DNA of 41,494 nucleotides, from assembly GCF_000169335.1 (NCBI RefSeq), contig NZ_AAXW01000044.1, positions 1 through 41,494 on the forward strand, given 5' to 3'. The position numbers and the translations under genes were made by a program. The notes beneath the pieces are model-generated. The model saw only the letters and a list, made by a program, of their open reading frames with translations. It had not been told where the DNA came from and did not search any database. Origin of the DNA: Crocosphaera chwakensis CCY0110 (GTDB lineage: Bacteria > Cyanobacteriota > Cyanobacteriia > Cyanobacteriales > Microcystaceae). Below are positions 35,061 through 41,494 of this stretch, piece after piece (positions within the stretch are counted from its first letter, which is position 1; the number at the start of each line of letters is the position of its first letter).

Positions 35061-35078
35061 CAGTTATTAGTGATCAGT
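35061..35078. repeat. Dispersed intergenic repeat fused to the replicase 3' end
   Basis: CAGTTATTAGTGATCAGT (35061-35078) matches the repeat family seen at 9995-10209 and 29414-29448. The stop codon and the last three codons (Thr-Asp-His) of the CyRepA1 gene lie inside it. Confidence 0.5.
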
Positions 35079-38000
35079 CTTTTTTTTATCCTCGTAGTTT
35101 ATTCCCGAAAAATCTAGACTCAACTGTATATGTTTACTATAATCTTGTGTGTCTTTATTTTGAGATTTTGGCAATTGATAAGCTTCAAACCAAGGTTCGG
35201 AGGTTCCTGGGGACTTTTGATCTTTTAATAGCCATTGTTGAAACACTGTTTCTCGGTTATCATTGGGGGTCACAACTTGATACAATCGAAACCTTTTTTT
35301 ATTGATTATTTTTGTTCCACAACAGTTTAAACCATACCCTAGTTTGTCCAAAAATCGTCTAATAATTGTGATAGGACTAGCGTTTTTAGCAATCCCAATT
35401 CCCATAATTGTTTTAATATCTTGTCGATTATTAATGGCTAAATCTGCCATTATTATAAGATCAGAATCGATATTGATTAACTTACGATTAATATCTTTTA
35501 AGAGAATATTAATTCCTAAAACTTCCATTGTTCCGACAATAGCACCAAATTGACGGCTATTAAAATCAGGTAAAAAGATACTACCTTGTCCTTGTTCAAT
35601 TAGTTTTTTTGCTACTATGGTATCTCTATCGGCTAAATAATTTCGTCCTATAGTTAAGAAGTAATGTAGTCTAAGTTTTTGATACCAACCTTCATTATCT
35701 AAGGCAACTAACTGAGGGGTAACTGGAATACAATAACGACGTTGTAAATCATATTTTCTTAGTTTTCTACGTTCTTTAGTTGTTTTTACTAAAGATTTTT
35801 TGATTATTTGATATTCTTCATCACTTAAATCTTGAGATTGAGCGATTTTTTTACAGTCTAACTGATAATTGCTTTGTCTGACTTCTTCAATAGTTTCTGC
35901 TAGTTCATTTGCATTTTTAGAGAATTTTTTTTTGTTTTTTTTTGTTTTTTTTGTATTATTATTGTTGTTGTTGGGTAAATTTATTTTATGATTTTCTCCT
36001 TTAATAGCACTAAGAATGCTCTCTCTATAATGAATCATTTGTGCATTAATTCGCACAGATATTTTTCCCCAACATAATAAAGATTCGGCTTGAAAACCTG
36101 TATCTAAATCATCTAAAGATTCTAAATCAGCTTGCTGTAAAAATCTAATATTTAAGTTCGTTAAACGATGACCTGATGTTAATAACTTAGGAATAGAAGT
36201 TGAACCGTTACCTACTTTATTAAACCCATAGGAAGCTAACCAAAGATAACGAGGTATATTATCTCTTATTCGTCCTAAAGATTGAACGACAGATGTGGGA
36301 GTTTGTATCCCTTGAGCTAGACACCAAACAGAAGTAAAGTGACCTTTTATATCAATACTAACCCCTGTTTCAATGGCAGGACTACTTAAAACAATATCAT
36401 AATTAATTAATATCTTATTAAGTTGAGTTATACACTGATAAGCATCATGATTAGGATTGGTTAATGATTGGGAATCAATTCGTAAAATCTTAGCATCGGG
36501 AAATTGTTTTTTTAGATAGGATTCTAATGTTTGAGTTCCCCATTTGCTAGTTAGCTTTTGAGCAGATAAACAGATAAATGGTTTACCTCCTTGACGGATA
36601 TACTCGACTAAATCTTTAATAAAACGTTTGGGAGTTGTTTCTGGATAGTTATGAGCTTGCCATTTTTCGTTTTGAGTAGATTTCCAGTAATTTTTGATAA
36701 TAAATGGTTTTAAATCAATTCCTGATAAAGCTATTAAGTAATCTAAAGAAACATCACTTAAGTCTGCATCAGCAACAAAAATCCTGCCTCTTGTTTCTAA
36801 AACTACTTGTATTAGCTGTTTAAAACATCTCAATATAGAAACGCGGTTGTTTGTACAAGTTTCGGAATTTAAACCATGCCAAATAACTTGTTCAATTTCA
36901 TCAATAATAACGACAGCATTTTGCCAGTCATGGGGATTAAATTTAGCTTGAGATTTTTCGTGGAGAGAATCAATACATAAGCCATAACCTAAGCATTTCT
37001 GACGAGGATAGCCATTGATTTCTGTAATATAAGGGAGTCCAAACCGTTGACATAATTGTTCGACTAATTTAATACGATGACCGATAACTAAAACTTTTTG
37101 ACGATTAGCGATCGCTTCTTGAACCACTTTAGCTAAAGACTCAGTTTTACCTGTTCCAATACCAGATTTTATCCCCACTAATTTAGCTGTATCAGGAATC
37201 GCTAAACTAGGAAGATAACGATTATTAACTTCCAAACTTGCTTCATAGGTTAACTGGGTAAATTCTCTAGCTTTCCATATCTCCAGAGGTAAAGCTTTTT
37301 GATAACAGTCATCAAAGGCTTTTTTGCCATAATTAATGAAAAGATCATCAACGCCTTTTCCTTGTTCACAGTCCCAATGAATAACTTTAACTGTGCATCC
37401 AGTTTGATTTAATAAATAACCTAACTTTCTAATGGCATGATTAACCGCTTTGATGGTCTTGGGTTGACTATCTTGATCAAAAGTAATATAAATTTCTCGT
37501 CCACCATTGGTTAACTTATTTAACTGAGGAATTAAATAAGATTTACCGATACGATTTCCTTGTTCATCTTTGGGGGTACGATAGCCATTGTTAATCCCAG
37601 GAAGAGCGATCGCAACATATCCCGCACTTAACAAAGCCCCTGCTTTTTTGGCTCCTTCTGTAATACAAAGGGGAATCGAAGGATGATCCATCACCCATTG
37701 CCAAAATCCTCCATCGGGTTGCCTCTGATCAGCTATGTCTGGAGTAAACTCAATGTCATACTGTTGCGCTATACTAGCCCAAAGATGCAATGGGACTCTT
37801 AAGGCAAAGATGCCTGTAGGGGTTTGGGGTGGATGTTCATATTTAATTAACTTTCTCTGGTCATAACTCAGTCGTGGTTGCTTGGGTTTAAAACATCCCC
37901 ATAGGTCTTGATCTCCTGTGATCACATCCACCCCTGAACACCACCACCCCCCTTGTTCTGTGTGTTCATAACGTTTTAAAATATGGTTACTGAGTCTGCC

Positions 38001-38132
38001 ATCGTTTCGTCGGGGAAGCTCATCAGAATACAATAAATGCTCTGAAGGGGACATTCCTTCTAAGGTTGTTACATTTAATTTTATGAGTTGCTCATCAACG
38101 CCACTATTTAACCATTCTTCTCGATGGTTCAT
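35067..38132 (-). CDS. CyRepA1-type plasmid replication protein (DUF3854 + helicase)
   Basis: A 1021-residue protein. The N-terminal part (to about 290) is a DUF3854/Toprim-like primase region: CITEGAKKAGALLSAG with Glu159, ITFDQDSQ with Asp219/Asp221, and KGVDDLF. A superfamily-2 helicase follows: Walker A GIGTGKTE (324-331), DEIEQ (411-415), and a motif-VI-like VVQSLGRIRDN. A poly-Asn/Lys linker and a helical C-terminus complete it. This is the CyRepA1 layout known from cyanobacterial plasmids such as pSYSA. GGGAG precedes the ATG. It is alone among chromosomal genes, with no partition or transfer genes nearby, so it may be an integrated plasmid or element remnant. Apparently intact. Confidence 0.82.
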   Translation of the reverse strand: MNHREEWLNSGVDEQLIKLNVTTLEGMSPSEHLLYSDELPRRNDGRLSNHILKRYEHTEQGGWWCSGVDVITGDQDLWGCFKPKQPRLSYDQRKLIKYEHPPQTPTGIFALRVPLHLWASIAQQYDIEFTPDIADQRQPDGGFWQWVMDHPSIPLCITEGAKKAGALLSAGYVAIALPGINNGYRTPKDEQGNRIGKSYLIPQLNKLTNGGREIYITFDQDSQPKTIKAVNHAIRKLGYLLNQTGCTVKVIHWDCEQGKGVDDLFINYGKKAFDDCYQKALPLEIWKAREFTQLTYEASLEVNNRYLPSLAIPDTAKLVGIKSGIGTGKTESLAKVVQEAIANRQKVLVIGHRIKLVEQLCQRFGLPYITEINGYPRQKCLGYGLCIDSLHEKSQAKFNPHDWQNAVVIIDEIEQVIWHGLNSETCTNNRVSILRCFKQLIQVVLETRGRIFVADADLSDVSLDYLIALSGIDLKPFIIKNYWKSTQNEKWQAHNYPETTPKRFIKDLVEYIRQGGKPFICLSAQKLTSKWGTQTLESYLKKQFPDAKILRIDSQSLTNPNHDAYQCITQLNKILINYDIVLSSPAIETGVSIDIKGHFTSVWCLAQGIQTPTSVVQSLGRIRDNIPRYLWLASYGFNKVGNGSTSIPKLLTSGHRLTNLNIRFLQQADLESLDDLDTGFQAESLLCWGKISVRINAQMIHYRESILSAIKGENHKINLPNNNNNNTKKTKKNKKKFSKNANELAETIEEVRQSNYQLDCKKIAQSQDLSDEEYQIIKKSLVKTTKERRKLRKYDLQRRYCIPVTPQLVALDNEGWYQKLRLHYFLTIGRNYLADRDTIVAKKLIEQGQGSIFLPDFNSRQFGAIVGTMEVLGINILLKDINRKLINIDSDLIIMADLAINNRQDIKTIMGIGIAKNASPITIIRRFLDKLGYGLNCCGTKIINKKRFRLYQVVTPNDNRETVFQQWLLKDQKSPGTSEPWFEAYQLPKSQNKDTQDYSKHIQLSLDFSGINYEDKKKTDH

Positions 38133-38764
38133 GCTCTATTCTCCCGACAATTGAATTCCAACAAACTCCATAACACAAGGCAATAAAGGGTTTAAGGTGA
38201 CTCACCCTTATAACTGACCATGCTCTATGTATAGTGTTTGGATCTATAATCTTAAGCACAACACACTAAATATGGAAGAGACAAGTGAACTATTTTGCTG
38301 AAACAATGATAATTTGTCTAATTTCATAAGTTTTTATTATTATTGATTTGATTTACTTTTAAAATACAAAAGACTAAAATTTCACTGCTCTTGACAAAAT
38401 ATGATAATTATTTGCAATAAGTAACGAAGTCAAGTCTTTATGGTATGATGAACAAGATTAAAAATCTGTAGCCAGTATGTCTAATTTTTAAAATCGTCTC
38501 TCTAACCTTCATCGTTTCGTTATATTACTCTCTTCATCAGCTAAGAAAGTGCCATTTTTCCTAATTATTTTGAGCATTTGTACTAAAATAAGGCTAAATA
38601 CAATTACTTATTGCTTGACAAATACATGAAAATATGCAGTGAGGTTAAATGAGATTATGGTACAACTGCTAACATGAACTCATAAATCATGCTTGTACCT
38701 CATAGCACGCTACAAAAAAATTTTTGCCCTCACTCATAACAACTAAAACAGTGAAGATATTAAT
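38133..38764. other. Structured noncoding region upstream of the replicase (possible origin/copy control)
   Basis: About 630 bases without ORFs. Visible items are a dyad TAAGGTGA-C-TCACCCTTA (38193-38210) with an alternative AAGGGT/ACCCTT pairing, an 11-bp perfect inverted repeat GCAATAAGTAA (38414-38424) / TTACTTATTGC (38604-38614), two TTGACAAA blocks (38391, 38615), an extended -10 (38441-38449, plus strand), and a two-stem hairpin (38659-38699: GGTACAA/TTGTACC enclosing CATGA/TCATG). In pSYSA the CyRepA1 upstream region holds the copy-control antisense RNA, so a similar role is plausible here. Confidence 0.45.
38441..38449 (+). promoter_or_regulatory. Extended -10 element, plus strand
   Basis: TG-G-TATGAT (38441-38449), pointing away from the replicase gene. 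A transcript from here would be antisense to the replicase leader only if that leader starts further right. Confidence 0.3.
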
Positions 38765-39534
38765 TTACTCAACAATTCGGACACGATGAGTAACCACAGT
38801 AATACCACCACTACGAACTAAAATAGCAGAAAGCCAACGATTTTCGGGGTTTCAGCAGCAGGAACTCGTTTAAATAATCCCCCAGATTGTAATAATTCTA
38901 ACTGCATAGTAGACGGATCTAAGTAGCGATCGCTTTTAACGTCTTCCGTACTAGCCATTCCAGCTAATAACTCATCACTTAAGGGTTCATTAACAATTAC
39001 ATCAAAATCAAAGCTTTCCCCAACTTTTACCGTTTCTGGTATATTTACCGTCACTTCTGGCGGTTCTTCCCCAGAAGTTAATTTAGTTTCTTCACTTAAA
39101 ATTTCTTGGCGAACAAGTTTATCCCCTTGAAAAGTTTGACGGGATTTAATTTTGGCTTCTAGTTGAATATTGCGACCACTTTCTTCCCTATTTCCTGTTA
39201 CGGTGGTTAAAGTTTCAGCTACCCAACCAGTAGCTTTTTGTTCCCAGGATAAAAGCTCTGTTGTGTAGTTTAAATTAGGATATTGTTCCCACAGTTGTTG
39301 TAACCCTTGGGTAAATTCATCGAACATCAATCCGTCCGCTGTTACATATTGCTCACTGTACAATGAGCGAATTCGTTCCATATCTTGTCGATTGGCTGCA
39401 GCATCTATCTGAGTGATCAAGGCTTTTAATTCAACTGGTGCAGTGTCAGGACTTTCTGCCCGTAGGCTTAAATAATTTCCTAAGCTTATACCCAAACCAA
39501 TTACAATTGAGAGGAACCAACGGCGATACATCAT
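38765..39534 (-). pseudogene. Secreted protein with SnoaL-like domain, C-terminus frameshifted
   Basis: From ATG 39534 the protein has a signal peptide (RRWFLSIVIGLGISLGNYLS, likely cut after LRA), a SnoaL/NTF2-like region (ALITQIDAAANRQDMERIRS), then a beta domain (PEVTVNIPETVKVGESFDFD). As written the frame ends at 38818 after KIVGFLLF. Shifting by one base at the C-run near 38850 instead gives ENRWLSAILVRSGGITVVTH and RVRIVE-stop at 38765, a much more protein-like ending. A one-base loss in ACCCCG is the simplest explanation; a sequencing error is possible. Function unknown. Confidence 0.65.
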
Positions 39535-39608
39535 TCGTCTACCTTTTGTGAACTATTCTGATTAACCATACAGGATTTTCGCTTTATTGTAACGAATATT
39601 TTGTTTTT

Positions 39609-40655
39609 ATGGCACGTTTATTAATCGCAGCAAGTGGGACTGGGGGTCATGTTTTTCCTGCTTTGGGAGTAGCTGAAAAACTACCAGATTATGAGATTCA
39701 ATGGTTAGGAACTCCCGACCGTTTAGAACAGACTTTAATCGGCGATCGCTATTCCTTTCATCCTATATCAGTTGAAGGATTTCAGACTCGTTCTCCTATT
39801 AAAAGGCTACAAATTTTATTAGGGTTAGTTAGTTCGGTTTTTGAAGTCAAAAAACTGATTGAGCAAGAAAAAATTGATGTAGTTTTTACCACTGGAGGAT
39901 ATATTGCTAGTCCCGCTATTTTAGCTGCCAAATTATCAGGTATCCCTGCAATTCTTCACGAATCTAATTATATTCCTGGTAAGGTAACTAAATTATTGAG
40001 TCGCTTCTGTACTACAGTAGCTTTAGGATTTGAAGGAACTAAAAAATATTTACCCAATACTTCAACTATTTGGGTCAGTACCCCTGTGCGATCGCAGTTT
40101 TATACTCCCCAACCTTTAGACTTAAATATTCCTGTTAATGTGCCTTTAATTACTGTTATTGGAGGATCTCAAGGGGCAGTTTCGGTTAATCAATTAGTGC
40201 GTCAATGTATTCCGAGTTGGTTAGAAATAGGGGCTTATGTGGTACATTTAACAGGAAAAAATGATCCTGATGCTGATAGTTTTAAACATCCTCAATATAT
40301 TTCTTTACCCTTCTTCGATAACATGGCAGGATTATTACAAAGAGCCAATCTAGCGGTGAGTCGTGCTGGTTCAGGAACCTTAACAGAATTAGCCATTACT
40401 AAGACTCCAGCTATCTTAATTCCTTATCCTTTTGCAGCAGAAGATCATCAATCTTTTAATGCTGAAGTATTTGTTAAAGCAGGGGCAGCTTATTGTTATC
40501 AACAGAAGGAATTAACAGATAAAAAACTAAATAATTTAGTTTTAGATTTACTTAAAAATTCCAATAAACTCAAAGAAATGTCTCAAAAAAGCTCAGAATT
40601 AGCTGTTATGGATAGCGCAGAAAAATTAGCTAATTTGATCAAAGATTCTATCTAA
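39609..40655 (+). CDS. murG: UDP-GlcNAc:lipid I N-acetylglucosaminyltransferase
   Basis: A 348-residue MurG, which adds GlcNAc to lipid I to form lipid II on the inner face of the plasma membrane. The glycine-rich N-terminal loop AASGTGGHVFPALGVAE is complete, followed by GGYIASPAILAAKLSGIPAILHE. The nucleotide-sugar domain has VIGGSQGAVSVN and the family signature AVSRAGSGTLTELAITKTPAILIPYPFAAEDHQ (residue block ending H-Q). Length is normal. No obvious ribosome binding site before the ATG. Confidence 0.96.
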   Translation: MARLLIAASGTGGHVFPALGVAEKLPDYEIQWLGTPDRLEQTLIGDRYSFHPISVEGFQTRSPIKRLQILLGLVSSVFEVKKLIEQEKIDVVFTTGGYIASPAILAAKLSGIPAILHESNYIPGKVTKLLSRFCTTVALGFEGTKKYLPNTSTIWVSTPVRSQFYTPQPLDLNIPVNVPLITVIGGSQGAVSVNQLVRQCIPSWLEIGAYVVHLTGKNDPDADSFKHPQYISLPFFDNMAGLLQRANLAVSRAGSGTLTELAITKTPAILIPYPFAAEDHQSFNAEVFVKAGAAYCYQQKELTDKKLNNLVLDLLKNSNKLKEMSQKSSELAVMDSAEKLANLIKDSI

Positions 40656-40664
40656 GTTTTTTGT

Positions 40665-41494
40665 TTATTTATCTTTTCGACTACCGAATAAATGAGTATA
40701 GACATAGGTAAATTCACAACCTAAAAAGAAGATTTGACAAGTGAGAAATATCCATAATAATAGTACCATAAATCCGCCAACAATGCCGTAAGCTCTAAAT
40801 TGCTCACCAATGCGAATCACTCCATTACTAACTAAACTTTGAAGGAGGGAAAATAAGCTAACAGAAATTAACGCGCCGATCCAAATATCACTCCATTTAA
40901 CTTTAGTTGCCGGGAGGGTTTTATAGAGAACCATAACCACAGAAGTTAAAAGGAAAAATGTAACGCCAAGTTGTAAACTATTCCATAAAAAGGCTTCATC
41001 GACTCTGAACCAAGTAATCACCTGTTCTACGTTTTTAATAATTTTTAAAAATACTTTTAAAGCAATATTAGAAAGCAAAGAAACTAATAGTAAAGCAGTT
41101 GAACTTAATACTAATAAAAAGGCGATAATTTGATTTTGAATGAAATTGATAATTGTCCAAATCCAGCCATTTCGAGTATAATTATGATGATAAACTTTCC
41201 ATATTTTATCAACGGCACGTCCTAAAGCTCGAAAAATACGACTTGCAGTAATAAATAGGATAGAAAAACCAATAATTCCTGCACCTAAACTACTTTCATT
41301 TAACTGAACTAAGGTACTTTCCACAATACGATATGCTTCTAAGGGTAAACCTCTTTTCGCAAAAACTAAAATCTGAGTATAGGCATTGGTGTCAGGCCCA
41401 AGAATTAAACCTGTTATACTCAAAATAACCAACAAGATAGGGAACAGGGAAAAAATGGCATAATAGGACAATGCTGCACCCATTTCTATACAGT
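40665..41494 (-). CDS. YihY/BrkB-family membrane protein, N-terminus beyond the window
   Basis: At least 275 codons of an open frame, with no stop between ATG 41483 and the window end (codons for C-I-E precede it), so the true start lies outside. The family core GAALSYYAIFSLFPILLVILSITGLILG is present, followed by further helices (about six in all) and the conserved RAYGIVGGFMVLLLWIFL with G-C-E-F near the end. Members are polytopic membrane proteins of uncertain function; the old RNase BN name is not supported. The 3' end is ten bases from murG, convergent. Confidence 0.85.
   Translation of the reverse strand, partial: CIEMGAALSYYAIFSLFPILLVILSITGLILGPDTNAYTQILVFAKRGLPLEAYRIVESTLVQLNESSLGAGIIGFSILFITASRIFRALGRAVDKIWKVYHHNYTRNGWIWTIINFIQNQIIAFLLVLSSTALLLVSLLSNIALKVFLKIIKNVEQVITWFRVDEAFLWNSLQLGVTFFLLTSVVMVLYKTLPATKVKWSDIWIGALISVSLFSLLQSLVSNGVIRIGEQFRAYGIVGGFMVLLLWIFLTCQIFFLGCEFTYVYTHLFGSRKDK

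Noticed and set aside
1..41494. CRISPR array or classical defence island
   Set aside because: No regularly spaced repeats, cas genes or restriction-modification genes were seen; the Uma2 genes alone do not make a defence system.

Overview
The window looks like chromosomal DNA of a unicellular, probably diazotroph-type cyanobacterium of the Crocosphaera/Cyanothece group. This rests on the AT-rich sequence with many GCGATCGC (HIP1) octamers, and on an NblS/DspA-like (Ycf26) sensor kinase, two RpoD-family sigma factors, a transaldolase with C-terminal EF-hands, a ThiE with the cyanobacterial N-terminal domain, a cyanoexosortase B pair and a CyRepA1-type replicase. Genus-level assignment is inference.

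Layout. 1-950 starts inside an IS5-like transposase (only its first codons are present) followed by a gene-poor stretch with two tiny ORFs. 950-6050 carries an alpha/beta hydrolase, a group-2 sigma factor and a Ski2-like DEAD/DEAH helicase. 6200-9000 carries a lipoprotein with an internal duplication and mtnA; a Uma2 gene sits between mtnA and a decayed second copy of the mtnA 3' end. 9300-13640 carries a small basic peptide ORF, an unknown protein, a MITE-like repeat, cysS, a Uma2 relic and an animal-type haem peroxidase. 13700-16900 (minus strand) holds thiE-thiS-O-methyltransferase and tal. 17000-21310 holds a candidate structured small RNA, a small lipoprotein, a membrane-protein gene broken by frame changes, and ppsA. 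21390-22700 is a decaying accessory pocket: head-to-head overlapping small ORFs, a tandem duplication and two membrane-protein pseudogenes. It ends at a tRNA-Thr/tRNA-Tyr pair. 23476-29220 carries nblS, a zinc-ribbon membrane protein, a JAMM peptidase, a GPH-type sugar symporter and a SigC-like sigma factor. 29457-34918 carries a di-haem cytochrome, miaA, cyanoexosortase B with its partner, and a PlsC-type acyltransferase. 35067-38764 is a CyRepA1-like replicase with a roughly 630-base noncoding upstream region. The window closes with a frameshifted secreted protein, murG and a BrkB/YihY membrane protein that runs off the end.

Most genes are core metabolism or regulation in short transcription units: methionine salvage (mtnA), thiamine (thiE, thiS), pentose phosphate (tal), gluconeogenesis (ppsA), translation (cysS, miaA, tRNAs) and cell wall (murG). 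The unusual material is in the accessory pockets. The most interesting are the chromosomal plasmid-type replicase with its structured upstream region, the structured intergenic element at 17093-17220, and the duplicated, decaying head-to-head gene pairs at 21390-22410. Three sites (near 17997, 18043 and 38850) look like losses of one base. They may be true mutations or assembly errors, and raw reads would settle this.
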